64,000 nucleotides of DNA from Hyphomicrobiales bacterium (GCA_900473685.1 UCNE01000003.1:1-64000), one strand, 5' to 3'; counted from the stretch's first letter, positions 45,356-56,242 are shown. Numbers and translations are program-made. The notes: generated by a model not told the origin, from the letters alone.

Positions 45356-46027
45356 ATGGCGAACCAGGACGAAAGCTTTATCCGCGAAGTCAACGAAGAA
45401 CTGCGTTCCGAACAGGTGAAAGCCGTCTGGACGCGATTTGGCAGCGTCATCATCGGGATCGCAATTCTCATCGTTGTCGGCACGATCGGCAAGGTTGGGT
45501 ACGAATACTGGCACGAGACCTCTGCTTCCGCGTCGGGCGACGAGTTCCTGGCCGCCTTGACGCTGTCGCGCGAAAACAAGACCGACGAAGCGCTGACCGC
45601 TCTCGCCACGCTCGAGAAGGATGGCTACGGCGCCTATCCGGTTCTTGCAAAGATGCGGGCTGCAACTTTGCAGGCGCAGAAGGGCGATACGGCAGGCGCC
45701 GTCAAGGTCTTCTCGGATATCTCCAAGGATGCGGCGCTGCCGCAGGCGATGCGTGATGCCGCCCGTATGCGCGCCGCTTACCTGCTGGTCGATACCGGCA
45801 CCTATGAGCAGGTTTCGGCCGAGGCCGAGCAGCTTGCCGTGCCTGCCAACGGCATGCGCCATTCGGCCCGCGAGGCTCTCGGTCTTGCCGCCTACAAGGC
45901 CGGTGACATGGCCAAGGCCAAGACCTGGTTCCAGCAGATCGTCGATGATGCCGAGACACCGCGCAATCTGGCAAACCGCGCCCAGATGCTGCTCGATCTG
46001 ATTATCGCCAGCGGAAAGGCCGCCTGA
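45356..46027 (+). CDS. Membrane-anchored TPR-like protein (YfgM type)
   Basis: A 223-residue protein with a short cytoplasmic head, one transmembrane helix (FGSVIIGIAILIVVGTIG, about residues 28-46) and periplasmic helical repeats including ALGLAAYKAGDMAKAKTWFQQIV. It resembles YfgM, which sits with BamB and Der in many proteobacteria and assists envelope protein trafficking. Here der follows 67 bases on, and the usual BamB gene is absent between them. Confidence 0.82.
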   Translation: MANQDESFIREVNEELRSEQVKAVWTRFGSVIIGIAILIVVGTIGKVGYEYWHETSASASGDEFLAALTLSRENKTDEALTALATLEKDGYGAYPVLAKMRAATLQAQKGDTAGAVKVFSDISKDAALPQAMRDAARMRAAYLLVDTGTYEQVSAEAEQLAVPANGMRHSAREALGLAAYKAGDMAKAKTWFQQIVDDAETPRNLANRAQMLLDLIIASGKAA

Positions 46028-46094
46028 ACGGGCGCCCAAGAAAACAACATTTGAGCGTGACCGGTATCGGATGCTCTGAAGACAGGATTATTCG

Positions 46095-47513
46095 ATGAAC
46101 TTCACCGTCGCCATCGTTGGGCGCCCCAATGTCGGAAAGTCGACGCTCTTCAACCGTCTGGTTGGCAAGAAGCTGGCGCTTGTCGATGATACGCCGGGCG
46201 TCACCCGCGACCGCCGTCCGGGCGATGCCAAGCTCGTCGATCTGCGCTTCACCATCATCGACACCGCTGGTCTCGAGCAATCGGGACCGGAGACCTTGCA
46301 GGGCCGTATGTGGCTGCAGACGGAAGCGGCCATCGAAGAGGCCGACCTGACGCTGTTCGTCGTTGACGCCAAGTATGGCCTGACACCGGCCGACGAGACG
46401 CTCGGCAAGATGCTGCGCCGCCGCGGCAAGCCCGTCGTGCTGGTTGCCAACAAGTCGGAAGCCAAGGGTTCCGACGGCGGCTATTACGACGCCTTCACGC
46501 TCGGTCTCGGTGAACCCGTCGCCATCTCGGCCGAACATGGCCAGGGCATGATCGACCTGCGCGACGCCATCGTCGCGGCACTCGGCGAGGATCGTGCCTT
46601 TCCGCCTGAGATCGACGAGCCGGAGACCAATGTCGATCTGCGCGGTGAAGAGGACCTGGAAGACGAAGATTTTGAACCGGAATACGACGAGACCAAGCCG
46701 CTGCGTGTGGCGATCATTGGTCGCCCGAACGCCGGCAAGTCGACGCTGATCAATCGCTTCCTTGGCGAGGACCGCCTTTTGACCGGCCCCGAGGCCGGCA
46801 TCACTCGCGACAGCATTTCCGTCGAATGGGACTGGCGCGGCCGCACCATCAAGATGTTTGACACGGCCGGCATGCGCAAGAAGGCGCGGGTGCAGGAGAA
46901 GCTGGAAAAGCTCTCCGTCGCCGACAGCCTGCGTTCCATCCGGTTTGCCGAAGCCGTGGTCATCGTCTTCGATGCGACCATTCCGTTTGAAAAGCAGGAC
47001 CTGCAACTGGTCGATCTCGTTGCCCGCGAAGGCCGCGCCGCGATCCTCGCCTTCAACAAGTGGGATCTGGTCGAGGATACCCAGGCGCTGCTGGCCGATC
47101 TGCGCGAAAAGACCGAGCGTCTCTTGCCGCAGGTGCGCGGCATCCGCGCCGTGCCGATCTCCGGCCAGACCGGCTACGGTCTCGACAAGCTGATGCACTC
47201 GATTATCGACACCGACAAGACCTGGAACCGCCGCATCTCCACCGCCAGGCTGAACAAGTGGCTGGAATCGCAGCAGATCCAGCATCCGCCGCCGGCAGTT
47301 TCTGGTCGCCGCCTGAAGCTGAAATACATGACCCAGGTCAAAGCCCGCCCGCCGGGCTTCATGATCTCCTGCACACGGCCGGATGCCGTGCCGGAAAGCT
47401 ATATCCGCTATCTGACAAACGGCCTGCGCGCCGATTTCGAGATGCCGGGCGTGCCGATCCGTATTCATTTGCGGGCGTCGGAAAACCCGTTCGAGAACAG
47501 GAAGAAGCGGTAG
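46095..47513 (+). CDS. der: Ribosome-assembly GTPase Der (EngA)
   Basis: A 472-residue GTPase with two G domains: [11 protein letters not shown]...TPGVTRDR at the start, and [13 protein letters not shown] near residue 210, then the NKWD motif. The KH-like domain occupies the C-terminus. It acts in 50S subunit maturation and is essential. AGGAT precedes the ATG. Confidence 0.95.
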   Translation: MNFTVAIVGRPNVGKSTLFNRLVGKKLALVDDTPGVTRDRRPGDAKLVDLRFTIIDTAGLEQSGPETLQGRMWLQTEAAIEEADLTLFVVDAKYGLTPADETLGKMLRRRGKPVVLVANKSEAKGSDGGYYDAFTLGLGEPVAISAEHGQGMIDLRDAIVAALGEDRAFPPEIDEPETNVDLRGEEDLEDEDFEPEYDETKPLRVAIIGRPNAGKSTLINRFLGEDRLLTGPEAGITRDSISVEWDWRGRTIKMFDTAGMRKKARVQEKLEKLSVADSLRSIRFAEAVVIVFDATIPFEKQDLQLVDLVAREGRAAILAFNKWDLVEDTQALLADLREKTERLLPQVRGIRAVPISGQTGYGLDKLMHSIIDTDKTWNRRISTARLNKWLESQQIQHPPPAVSGRRLKLKYMTQVKARPPGFMISCTRPDAVPESYIRYLTNGLRADFEMPGVPIRIHLRASENPFENRKKR

Positions 47514-47528
47514 ACGCCGGTTTTCCTG

Positions 47529-48461
47529 TCAGCGCCGGTGGCCGCGAATGGCGCTCGGAGCAAAGCCGAAACGGGCGCGAAACCGTATGGCGAAGCGCGA
47601 CTGCGATTCGTATCCGACATCCTGTGCTATATGCAGGACCGGCCGATCGGTTGATTGAAGCAGTTGCATGGCTGCCGACATGCGCACATCGGCAAGCAAC
47701 GACTGGAACGGCCAGCCTTCGGCGGACAATTTGCGCCGAAGCGTTGCTTCGCTGACGCTGAGCGCGCGCGCCAGCATTACGCCAGACCAAGCGTATCCCG
47801 GCTTTTCAGTGAGGATGTTGCGGGCCTTCTGGGCAAAGCCATCCGGTTGAGGCATAGCAAAGCGGCCGCCGGACAGATCAAGCCAGAGCAGCAGCTCCCG
47901 CAGGCGATGATCTGCGATCGGCTCCGGCACGCCGTCCGGATCGGCAATGGCTTCGGTTGCGAGGTCATAGGCGTCCAAAAATGCTTTTTGGGGCGCCTTT
48001 AAGGCAAGCGCCCGGTCGATTGACGCTGCGGGGCTCTTTTGATGTGCTTGCGACTGAACCATATCCGGCTCGAAGGCGATCCAGCGAGCAAGATAGATGC
48101 CCCCGGCTTTGGCCTCGTTGATCACATCGAAAACCTGGTTCTGGCAAACGGCGATCGCGCCACCGGCCTGTACCGTTATTTCATAATCGCCACTGCGCAT
48201 GATCTTCGTTCCATGTTCGACGAGGATGATGAGCGGACGGTTGATGACGAGGTTGGAGTAGCGCAGCCGATTATGCTGGATGATGTGGGCTGTGGCGCCG
48301 ATCGCCGGACGGACGAAAATCCTGTGCTGTGACGAGGATTTTTCGCCGGCCCGGTTTCGGGCAACGATGGCTGCCGTCTCGCGCGAAGAGATATCGACAT
48401 GTTGCGCCCGGCTGACGCCGTGCGAGACATCCTGTTCTCCGTGCAAGATCTCTTCGGTCAT
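47529..48461 (-). CDS. AraC family transcriptional regulator
   Basis: A 310-residue regulator. The C-terminal HTH (LARALSVSEATLRRKLSAEGWPF, then VLHIAQDVGYESQSRFAIRFRARFG) is intact, and the N-terminal cupin-like region has GGAIAVCQNQVFDV. The ATG at 48461 follows AGGAAAC; a longer frame to 48764 runs into the PEBP gene and is rejected. It lies 5 bases after the PEBP stop, so the two may form one unit. Confidence 0.85.
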   Translation of the reverse strand: MTEEILHGEQDVSHGVSRAQHVDISSRETAAIVARNRAGEKSSSQHRIFVRPAIGATAHIIQHNRLRYSNLVINRPLIILVEHGTKIMRSGDYEITVQAGGAIAVCQNQVFDVINEAKAGGIYLARWIAFEPDMVQSQAHQKSPAASIDRALALKAPQKAFLDAYDLATEAIADPDGVPEPIADHRLRELLLWLDLSGGRFAMPQPDGFAQKARNILTEKPGYAWSGVMLARALSVSEATLRRKLSAEGWPFQSLLADVRMSAAMQLLQSTDRPVLHIAQDVGYESQSRFAIRFRARFGFAPSAIRGHRR

Positions 48462-48466
48462 GTTTC

Positions 48467-49018
48467 CTATCGGCTGCCTTTTGCGGAGACTGTTGCCACC
48501 GCGAGTGCATTCATGTTGCTGACAAAGCCAATCAGTGCTGGCGTCGCAGTATCGGGTACCGGCAGCTTGTCGACGCTGAGCGCCTTCACTGTGATCGTGT
48601 AGTCGTGTTCCTTGCCCTCCGGTGGGCATGCGCCGCCATATCCCGGGACACCGAAATCGGTGGGTGTCATCAGCGCACCCTTTGGCAACCGGCTTGCATC
48701 GGTTCCTGCCCCTGCGGGCAACGACGTGGCGCTGGCCGGGATGTTGGCCACGACCCAATGCCACCAGCCAGATCCGGTCGGTGCGTCCTTGTCATAGATC
48801 GTCACCAAGAAGCTCTTCGTTCCCTCCGGTGCATTCGACCAGGATATGTCGGGCGAGACATTTTTGCCCGTGCATCCCATAATACCGGAGAACTGCGCCT
48901 GTGCCACCTTGCCCGAGGCGAAATCCTTACTCTCTGCCGTAAACTCCGCAGCAAAAACCGTGCTCGCCAACAAGCTGGCTGCCAGAAAGCCTGCCGCTGT
49001 TTTCAATCCCTTGTTCAT
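48467..49018 (-). CDS. YbhB/YbcL (PEBP) family exported protein
   Basis: A 183-residue PEBP-fold protein. Signal peptide residues 1-23 (AAGFLAASLLASTVFA). The ligand pocket is seen in CTGKNVSPDISWSNAPEGTKSF and DKDAPTGSGWWHWVVANIPA. AAGGAG precedes the ATG. It is probably periplasmic; its ligand is unknown. Confidence 0.88.
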   Translation of the reverse strand: MNKGLKTAAGFLAASLLASTVFAAEFTAESKDFASGKVAQAQFSGIMGCTGKNVSPDISWSNAPEGTKSFLVTIYDKDAPTGSGWWHWVVANIPASATSLPAGAGTDASRLPKGALMTPTDFGVPGYGGACPPEGKEHDYTITVKALSVDKLPVPDTATPALIGFVSNMNALAVATVSAKGSR

Positions 49019-49122
49019 GCCGTTCTCCTTTGCTGTTCGATAAGCGCAAGATAGGGCGATGATCAGAGGTATTCGATGCTGTAGGGATCGACTTTGGTGC
49101 CTAACCGATCAAATGTCGAGGG

Positions 49123-50040
49123 CTATGCGGCCGGAAGTTTGTCGCGGGAAACCAGAGCGCCGTGGTGCTGAATGACCGCGGCTGCCGCAGAGGCTGCGAA
49201 ACCAGCAGCCTGGACCGGATCGCCATCGACAGCGTAGCGGGCAAGGAAGGCGCCGTTGAAGCTGTCGCCCGCGCTGGTCGTGTCGACGATTTTCTCGACC
49301 TTGGCAGACGGGACGAACTGGAGCGGCGTATCGCCAAAACTCAGCGTCACGCCCTTTGGTCCATCCTTCACCACGATATTATCGACGCCAAGGCCGCGAT
49401 AGCGGGCGATGGTTGCCGCAATGTCGGCATCGCCGAAATGCGCCTGTTCGTCGTCAAAGCTCGGCATGACGAGGCTGGAGGCGCGGGCGCCGGCCGAGAC
49501 CGTCTCGCGCATATAGGTCTTGTCATCCCACAGGCGCGGCCGGATGTTGGGGTCGAAGACGACAAGTTTGCCTGCGGCTTTGGCGCGGCGCAGTTCGGAC
49601 AGCAGCGTCTCGACGGCAGAGGGTGTCAGGATGGCGAGCGTGATACCGGAAAAGACGATGATATCAGAGCCTTCGATGGCGGCGCGCAGATGGGCGGCGT
49701 CGTCGGCCAAGGTCTTTGCGGCGGAAACCGAGCGCCAGTAGGAAAAGCTGCGCTCGCCGTCCTTCAGGTGGATCATGTACAGCCCGGGAGACCGGCCCTC
49801 GACGCGGCGGATGGAGCTTGTGCCGACCCCGGTCTTCTCGATGAAGGCCAGCATTTCGTCGGAAACCGTATCGGTGCCAACGGCGGTCAGGTAGTCAACC
49901 GACCAGTCGCGCGGAAGAAACAGCCGGGCATAATAGGCAGTGTTGAACGTATCGCCGGCATAGCCCTTGCGCAGCAGATCACCCTCTGCCTGCATCAGCT
50001 CCACCATGCATTCGCCGATCGAAAGCAGCCTGCCCGCCAT
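49123..50040 (-). CDS. 2-Keto-3-deoxygluconate kinase-like PfkB sugar kinase
   Basis: A 305-residue PfkB kinase. The start LLSIGECMVELM, the sugar loop YAGDTFNTAYYARLF and the anion hole DTTSAGDSFNGAFLAR are clear. Closest family type is KdgK, phosphorylating 2-keto-3-deoxygluconate to KDPG. GGGGAG precedes the ATG at 50040. It is divergent from the alpha-glucosidase gene. Confidence 0.85.
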   Translation of the reverse strand: MAGRLLSIGECMVELMQAEGDLLRKGYAGDTFNTAYYARLFLPRDWSVDYLTAVGTDTVSDEMLAFIEKTGVGTSSIRRVEGRSPGLYMIHLKDGERSFSYWRSVSAAKTLADDAAHLRAAIEGSDIIVFSGITLAILTPSAVETLLSELRRAKAAGKLVVFDPNIRPRLWDDKTYMRETVSAGARASSLVMPSFDDEQAHFGDADIAATIARYRGLGVDNIVVKDGPKGVTLSFGDTPLQFVPSAKVEKIVDTTSAGDSFNGAFLARYAVDGDPVQAAGFAASAAAAVIQHHGALVSRDKLPAA

Positions 50041-50285
50041 GAAATTCTCCCCGTTCTTCATGTTCTTGCGAAAGCCGGGATAAGGCTTACCGGCGGGGAA
50101 GGCAAGCGGTTGACGCCGTTTACCGGCTCATCGGCTCGCTGGCAAAGCTGGACTGAAATCATGTCCTTGTATCATCATTTTGCGCCTCTGCCGATCAATC
50201 GCCGCAAACGGCCTGCAAGGCGGTTTACTCACTCCTGCAGCAACGATACATCTTTAGCATATCCTTGTGATCGCGGAGCTTTTTG

Positions 50286-51929
50286 ATGGCATCTCCCTTG
50301 ACGTCCAATCCCGACTGGTGGCGCGGCGCTGTGATCTACCAGGTCTATCCACGCTCTTTCCAGGATACGACAGGGGATGGCCTGGGCGATCTCAAAGGGG
50401 TGACGCAGCGGCTGCCGCATATTGCCAGCCTCGGTGTCGATGCCATCTGGCTGTCGCCGTTCTTCACCTCGCCGATGGCCGATATGGGCTATGACGTTTC
50501 GGATTATTGCGATGTCGATCCGATGTTCGGTACGCTCGCCGATTTCGATACCTTGTTGGAGACAGCGCACCGGCTCGGCCTCCGGGTCATCATTGATCAG
50601 GTGATTTCGCACACGTCCGACCAGCATCCCTGGTTCAAGGAAAGCCGCTCGGACCGCACCAATCCGAAGGCCGACTGGTATGTCTGGGCCGACCCGAAGC
50701 CGGATGGCACGGCGCCGAACAACTGGATGTCGATCTTTGGCGGGCCGGGCTGGGAATGGGACGGCGTACGCAAGCAGTATTACATGCACAATTTCCTCGG
50801 CTCGCAGCCGGACCTCAATTTCCATAATCCTGAGGTTCAGGAGGCGCTTCTGGATACGGTTCGCTTCTGGCTGAAGCGGGGCGTCGATGGCTTCCGGCTC
50901 GACACGGTCAATTTCTATTTCCACGACAAGGAACTGCGCGATAATCCGCCGCTGGTTTATGACCCAGATGCAATTGGGCTCGATGCTCCGGACGTCAATC
51001 CCTACGGCATGCAGAACCATCTCTATGACAAGACGCAGCCGGAAAATATCGGCTTTCTGCAGCGCTTTCGCGCCTTGCTGGATGAGTTCGGTGACCGAGC
51101 TTCGGTGGGGGAGGTCGGCGATGGTGCGCGATCGTTGAAGACGGTGGCTGCCTATACCGGCGGCGGCGACAAGCTGCATATGTGCTACACGTTCGACCTC
51201 TTGGGACCGGATTTTACCGCCACCCATATCCGCCGATGCGTTCAGGCTTTTCAAGATGCAGTCACTGACGGCTGGGTCTGCTGGGCCTTTTCCAATCACG
51301 ACGTCACCCGCCATATCAGCCGGTTTGCTGAGACGGCCGGCGAGCGCGAGCGGGTTGCCAAGCTGGCGATCTCGGTGCTTGCGGCGCTACGCGGCTCGAT
51401 CTGCCTGTATCAGGGCGAGGAACTGGCCCTGCCGGAGGCAGAGCTGCAGCTTGAGGATTTGCGCGATCCCTACGGCATCCGCTTCTGGCCGGCTTTCAAG
51501 GGGCGCGACGGATGCCGCACGCCGATGGTCTGGGAAAAGAAGGCCAATCATGCCGGATTTTCCAGCGCCAAGCCGTGGCTGCCGGTGCCAGCCGAACATC
51601 TTGCGCTTGCCGTTGATCAGCAGCAGGAAACCGGTTCCGTTCTCGATCACTACCGCCAGACACTGGCCTTCCGCAAGGCACATGCGCCGTTGCTCGATGG
51701 TGCGCTGACCTTCCTCGACACCAATCAGGACATCCTGGCGTTCACGCGGGATAAGGGCGGCGAGAAGCTGCTGTTCATCTTCAACCTGCACCGTGGCCCG
51801 CAGACCGTCAGCGTCCCGAAGGGCATGGTGATTGCCGATGTTATGCCGATGCCGGGATTTGCCCCAAAGATCGAAGGCGGCGAGATCGTTCTGGAGGCGA
51901 TGGACGTATTCTGCGGGCGGCTGGGATAG
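50286..51929 (+). CDS. Alpha-glucosidase, GH13
   Basis: A 547-residue oligo-alpha-glucosidase. The nucleophile Asp lies in DGFRLDTVNFYF, the acid/base Glu in SVGEVGDG and the third acid in FSNHDVTRH. Start WWRGAVIYQVYPRSFQD is typical. It hydrolyses imported alpha-glucosides such as sucrose, maltose or trehalulose-type disaccharides. In rhizobia it often sits in aglEFGAK; here no transporter is adjacent. GGAG precedes the ATG. Confidence 0.9.
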   Translation: MASPLTSNPDWWRGAVIYQVYPRSFQDTTGDGLGDLKGVTQRLPHIASLGVDAIWLSPFFTSPMADMGYDVSDYCDVDPMFGTLADFDTLLETAHRLGLRVIIDQVISHTSDQHPWFKESRSDRTNPKADWYVWADPKPDGTAPNNWMSIFGGPGWEWDGVRKQYYMHNFLGSQPDLNFHNPEVQEALLDTVRFWLKRGVDGFRLDTVNFYFHDKELRDNPPLVYDPDAIGLDAPDVNPYGMQNHLYDKTQPENIGFLQRFRALLDEFGDRASVGEVGDGARSLKTVAAYTGGGDKLHMCYTFDLLGPDFTATHIRRCVQAFQDAVTDGWVCWAFSNHDVTRHISRFAETAGERERVAKLAISVLAALRGSICLYQGEELALPEAELQLEDLRDPYGIRFWPAFKGRDGCRTPMVWEKKANHAGFSSAKPWLPVPAEHLALAVDQQQETGSVLDHYRQTLAFRKAHAPLLDGALTFLDTNQDILAFTRDKGGEKLLFIFNLHRGPQTVSVPKGMVIADVMPMPGFAPKIEGGEIVLEAMDVFCGRLG

Positions 51930-51986
51930 ATACGGCTTTGCTACGGATACGGGGTGACATCGAGAGAGACCCTCGGTGGCTCTCGG

Positions 51987-53066
51987 TTATCCTTCATCCG
52001 GCAGCAGGCGGGCTACCAGGTTGCGGGCGGCGGCGAGGTCGATGACACTCTCATGGACGATGGCGTCGGGGTGCGCCTCCGTCGCCACCAGAAGCACGGC
52101 GCTTGAAGAGGTAAGGCCCGCCAATTCCCGGAGACCGTCGTTGTTTGCCACATGCAGCAATCCTGCCAGCCCGGCACTGCCGGATGGCGTGGTGTGGATG
52201 CCTGCTTCCTCATGCAGGAGTGTGGCGACCTGCAAAAGGGCGGCCTCACTGACAAGCACCGGCAGGGGATTATGCCGGCAAAGGATTGCCAGTGCCGGCG
52301 CCGATGCTTCGCCGCAGGACAGCATCTCGGCGCATGTGTGCAGCGATCCGGCGATGCGGACCACGCGTCCGGCAGCAAGAGCCGGTGCCACGCACGCTGC
52401 CTGCTCCGGCTCGACAATGGCAAGCTTGGCCATCGGCAGCCCTTCCGCCATGGCGGCGGCAAGGCCGCCCACGCCTGCCTGGACGAACTGATGGGAGAGG
52501 GTGATGCCGATGGCTGCAAGTTGCGCGTCGATCTCGCCGGTCATCGTTGCGTAGCCGGACATCACGTCGCGGACGATCGGGTCGTTCACATCGGCACTGG
52601 TATCCGGCACCAGGATGCCATCGACGCGGCCCGCCTCGGCGGCGGCATCCACCGCATTGTCATAGGTTCCCGCGACCCAATAAACCGACGCGCCCAGCGC
52701 CAGGATGCGCTCTGCCCGCGAGCGCGGAACGCTGTGATGCAGATATATCCTGGCAGGCGCCCCAGCGATATTGGCCGCGGCAGCGACGGCCAATCCATGG
52801 TTTCCATCGCTGGCGCAGATCAGGCGGGGCAGATCGCCGCGTTTCCGCAACTGGGCAATCGGCGTTCCAGTGACGCGGGCCAAGGCGCGCAGCGCCGCCG
52901 TCATGCCGCCGAGAATCTTGAAATTGCCAAAGGGGCGGCTGCTCTCGACCTTGACGAGAACGCGGCCGACACCGGCGCGGCGGGCGAGGGCCGGGCAGTC
53001 TGCGAGTGCCGTTGCGGTGGCGGGAACCTGAGGGGAGAAATGTGTCATGGGCAAAATATGGTGCAT
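51987..53066 (-). CDS. PLP-dependent lyase, diaminopropionate ammonia-lyase-like
   Basis: A 359-residue fold-type II PLP enzyme. The PLP lysine lies in ESSRPFGNFKILGG, near residue 50. SDGNHGLAVAAAA is the phosphate-loop region, and HTTPSGSAGLAGL the C-terminal Gly motif. Diaminopropionate ammonia-lyase and threonine synthase-like enzymes are the nearest groups. An Lrp-type gene lies 60 bases upstream on the same strand. The start at 53066 or 53048 remains open. Confidence 0.78.
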   Translation of the reverse strand: MHHILPMTHFSPQVPATATALADCPALARRAGVGRVLVKVESSRPFGNFKILGGMTAALRALARVTGTPIAQLRKRGDLPRLICASDGNHGLAVAAAANIAGAPARIYLHHSVPRSRAERILALGASVYWVAGTYDNAVDAAAEAGRVDGILVPDTSADVNDPIVRDVMSGYATMTGEIDAQLAAIGITLSHQFVQAGVGGLAAAMAEGLPMAKLAIVEPEQAACVAPALAAGRVVRIAGSLHTCAEMLSCGEASAPALAILCRHNPLPVLVSEAALLQVATLLHEEAGIHTTPSGSAGLAGLLHVANNDGLRELAGLTSSSAVLLVATEAHPDAIVHESVIDLAAARNLVARLLPDEG

Positions 53067-53126
53067 CGACGTGCGGAAAGACCGCAGAGATAGCCGTATC
53101 CGTGCTGAAAAACTGCAATTTCGTGG

Positions 53127-53600
53127 CTAATCATCATCCAAATCAACGGGAATGACCAGTCCGCGTTTGATGACGCCAAGCGCAACGTTGGTGGTGAAAC
53201 GTCTGATATTGGCATTCTCGGCAATCAGCCGGGACATCAGCGCATCGTAGGCATCGACATCGGGTGCGGTGACGATCAGCACGAAATCCGATCCGCCGGT
53301 GATGTAAAAGGCCTGCTGGATCATCGGCTCGTTCGCCAGCCAGCGGCGAAGCTGAGCAAGAAGCTCCGGCCGCTCCCGCTCGACATCCAGCGCAACGATG
53401 AAGAAAGTGGGACGGCCCACCTGCTTGGGGTCAACGACTGCGATGTCGCGCTGGATAATTCCCGTCTCGCGCAGCCGCTTCAAACGGCGCTGGATCGCGG
53501 AGACGGACAGAGGCACCACCGCAGCAAGCTGCTCGGCAGTCTGGGAAGCATCTTCCTGCACCAGGTTCAGCAAATGTCGGTCGAAGCGATCAAGGTTCAT
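53127..53600 (-). CDS. Lrp/AsnC family regulator
   Basis: A 157-residue Lrp/AsnC regulator. The DNA-binding part is LDRFDRHLLNLVQEDASQT and the HTH PLSVSAIQRRLKRLRETGI. The RAM ligand domain follows (GGSDFVLIVTAPDVDAYD). It probably controls the adjacent PLP enzyme gene in response to an amino acid. Confidence 0.9.
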   Translation of the reverse strand: MNLDRFDRHLLNLVQEDASQTAEQLAAVVPLSVSAIQRRLKRLRETGIIQRDIAVVDPKQVGRPTFFIVALDVERERPELLAQLRRWLANEPMIQQAFYITGGSDFVLIVTAPDVDAYDALMSRLIAENANIRRFTTNVALGVIKRGLVIPVDLDDD

Positions 53601-53740
53601 GAAAGCACACTACAGGGACCAAACGCGGATAAAAAGCGATCTTGCGCCGTCGATTGCGGCAAGGCGGCGTTGTGGTGCTTTATACCTTGTCGGGAAGCCG
53701 ACCCCTGCCGGCTCTGCCTCCGCGCCTTGGGATTGTTGCA

Positions 53741-54355
53741 ATGAAACTTCTCTATCAGACCCATTCTCCGTTCGCCCGTAAGACGTTGGTCTTTGCGCAT
53801 GAAGTGGGTATTGCCGATCAACTGGTTGTCGAGCATCACGAAACAAGCCCGACAAACGCCAATGCCACGGTTTTTTCGAGTAATCCCCTCGGAAAGGTTC
53901 CGGTTCTGCTGCGTGACGGCCTGTCGCCGTTGTTCGACAGCGATGTCATCTGCGCCTATTTCGATACGTTGCATTCCGGACCGTCACTTTTTCCGGTAGA
54001 CACCGAGCGCAGATGGGCGGCACTCCGGTTGCAGGCGCTGGCGCAGGACATGGCCTACGCCGGTATCGGCATCCGCTGGGAAACGGCGCGCCGCCCGGAG
54101 CATCTGCGCTATCCGGAATTGCAGGCCGGTTACGAGCGAAAACTTGCAGAGAGCTATCGCTGGCTGGATCGGGAAATCCAGAGTGCCGAGCCTTTGCATA
54201 TCGGCCATATCGCCGTTGCAACGACACTGGACTGGCTTTCCTTCCGCCATCTGCCGTCGTTTCGTGCGCATGCCAATCTCACCCGCTGGTTCGATGCGTT
54301 TGCGCAGCGGCCGTCGATGCTGAAGACACCGCTTTCGGGCGAGACCCAGGATTAG
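53741..54355 (+). CDS. Glutathione S-transferase family protein
   Basis: A 204-residue GST. The thioredoxin-like N-terminal domain shows LYQTHSPFARKTLVF and the glutathione-binding NPLGKVPVLL with SDVICAYFD. The helical C-terminal domain follows. The ATG at 53741 is used; a frame from 53642 adds unconserved residues. Confidence 0.87.
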   Translation: MKLLYQTHSPFARKTLVFAHEVGIADQLVVEHHETSPTNANATVFSSNPLGKVPVLLRDGLSPLFDSDVICAYFDTLHSGPSLFPVDTERRWAALRLQALAQDMAYAGIGIRWETARRPEHLRYPELQAGYERKLAESYRWLDREIQSAEPLHIGHIAVATTLDWLSFRHLPSFRAHANLTRWFDAFAQRPSMLKTPLSGETQD

Positions 54356-54364
54356 AGAGCCGTT

Positions 54365-56062
54365 TCAGCCGATCAACGCAAACTTGTCGACGTCCACCAG
54401 TCCCATGTCCGAAATCTTCAGATGCGGAATGACGGGCAGGGGCAGGAAGGCCAGCTGCAGGAACGGTTCTTGCAGCGTTGCCCCGAGTGCAAAGGCCGCC
54501 TGACGCAGGTGATGCAGCGTGTCGCGTACGCTCTCATAAGGCTCAAGGCTCATCAGACCGGCGACCGGCAGCGAGATTTCACCGGTGACCTTGCCGTCCT
54601 CGACGACGACGAAGCCGCCCTTGATCTGGCCGAGCCTGTTGGCGGCCAGTGCCATATCGTCCTCGTTGACACCGACGACGCAGATATTGTGGCTGTCATG
54701 GCCGACGGTGGAGGCAATGGCGCCCTTCTTCAAGCCGAACCCTTGGACGAAGCCATTGGCATGGTTGCCGTTGACGCCGTGGCGCTCGATGACGGCGACC
54801 TTGATGATGTCGCGGCCAAGATCGACACCGGCCTGATTGCCGGATGCCGGTAGCTTGTAGCGGCGGTGTTCGGTGATGATCTTTCCCGGCAGTACGCCGA
54901 TGACGGAGGTCTCTCCCTCGGCATAAGGCACGCCGAAATCGGCGGCATTGATGTGGCCTGCCTTGACGCTGTCGAGACCGACCGGCGCGACCGGGCGGCG
55001 GGTGGCAAACAGGGCGTCGTTGACGAGACGGCCACCGGCGAACACGGCTTCGGCCTTGCAGTTTTCCAGGCTATCGACGACCACCAGATCGGCGCGCCAG
55101 CCGGGGGCGACAAGCCCGCGGTCGCGAAGACCGAAGGCCCGGGCGGCCGAGATCGAGGCGGCGCGGTAGATGGCCAGCGGTTCGACGCCTTGGGTGATCG
55201 CTTCGCGGATCATGTAGTCGAGATGGCCTTCCTCGGCGATATCGAGCGGATTGCGGTCATCGGTGCAGAGCGCCAGGAAAGGCGATAGCCGCTCGGTCAG
55301 GATCGGCATCAGCGCATGCAGGTCCTTGGAGACCGAGCCCTCGCGCACAAGGATGTGCATGCCCTTGCGGATCTTTTCGAGCGCCTCAGTCGCTGTGGTG
55401 CATTCGTGATCGGTGCGGATGCCGGCGGAAAGATAGCCGTTGAGATCAAGCCCGCTCAACAGCGGCGCGTGGCCATCGATATGGCCGCCCTGGAAGGCGT
55501 CGAGCTTGGCAAGGCAGACGGGGTCCTTGTGAATGACACCGGGGAAATTCATGAATTCTGCGAGACCGATGACCTTTTCGTGGTCGCGGAAGGGCAAAAG
55601 CTTTTCGATCGGCAGGTTGGCGCCTGAAGTTTCCAGATGCGTGGCCGGCACACAGCTCGAGAGCTGCACGCGGATGTCCATGATGGTTTCGCGGGCGGAA
55701 TCGAGGAAGAACTGGATGCCTTCGGTGCCGAGCACATTGGCGATCTCGTGCGGATCGCAGATCACGGTGGTGACGCCGTAGGGCAGGACGCAGCGGTCGA
55801 ATTCATGCGGGGTGACCAGCGAGGATTCAATGTGCAGGTGTGTGTCGATGAACCCCGGCACGACGATCTTGCCGGTAATGTCGATTTCGGTGGTGCCGGT
55901 GTAAGTGCCGTAGGTGCCGACGATGCGATCGCTGCAGATGGCGATATCGGAGGCGACGAGATCGCCCGTGACCAGATCGAAGAATCGGCCCCCCTTCAGC
56001 ACGATATCGGCGGGGATGCGGCCCGTGCCCTGATCTATCAGCTGTTCAAGTTTTTCGCTCAT
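54365..56062 (-). CDS. ade: Adenine deaminase
   Basis: A 565-residue adenine deaminase of the AdeC type, converting adenine to hypoxanthine. Metal ligands are in [26 protein letters not shown] and [25 protein letters not shown] is the C-terminal signature. AGAGGCAGG precedes the ATG at 56062. The longer frame to 56215 is unlikely. It feeds XdhABC, although it lies about 17 kb from that operon. Confidence 0.93.
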   Translation of the reverse strand: MSEKLEQLIDQGTGRIPADIVLKGGRFFDLVTGDLVASDIAICSDRIVGTYGTYTGTTEIDITGKIVVPGFIDTHLHIESSLVTPHEFDRCVLPYGVTTVICDPHEIANVLGTEGIQFFLDSARETIMDIRVQLSSCVPATHLETSGANLPIEKLLPFRDHEKVIGLAEFMNFPGVIHKDPVCLAKLDAFQGGHIDGHAPLLSGLDLNGYLSAGIRTDHECTTATEALEKIRKGMHILVREGSVSKDLHALMPILTERLSPFLALCTDDRNPLDIAEEGHLDYMIREAITQGVEPLAIYRAASISAARAFGLRDRGLVAPGWRADLVVVDSLENCKAEAVFAGGRLVNDALFATRRPVAPVGLDSVKAGHINAADFGVPYAEGETSVIGVLPGKIITEHRRYKLPASGNQAGVDLGRDIIKVAVIERHGVNGNHANGFVQGFGLKKGAIASTVGHDSHNICVVGVNEDDMALAANRLGQIKGGFVVVEDGKVTGEISLPVAGLMSLEPYESVRDTLHHLRQAAFALGATLQEPFLQLAFLPLPVIPHLKISDMGLVDVDKFALIG

Positions 56063-56220
56063 GGGCCTGCCTCTTGGATGCTTGTCTGAACTGTTGATTG
56101 CTGGAGCATAGAGGCTGATGACCGCCATTGCATCCTGCCCGCGCCAAAACGGTGCCAAAACGGTGATTGTGACTGTGGATGGTGGCTGCGCTGTGGCCAA
56201 TCCGCCCCGCCACAAACGAA

Positions 56221-56242
56221 ATCGGGCGCCGAAGCGCCCGAT
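56221..56242 (-). terminator. Terminator hairpin after the Liv-type binding protein
   Basis: ATCGGGCGC (56221-56229) and GCGCCCGAT (56234-56242) are perfect 9-bp arms; on the minus strand the loop is TTCG, a stable tetraloop. TTTCG follows. It is 20 bases after the stop codon. Confidence 0.7.
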
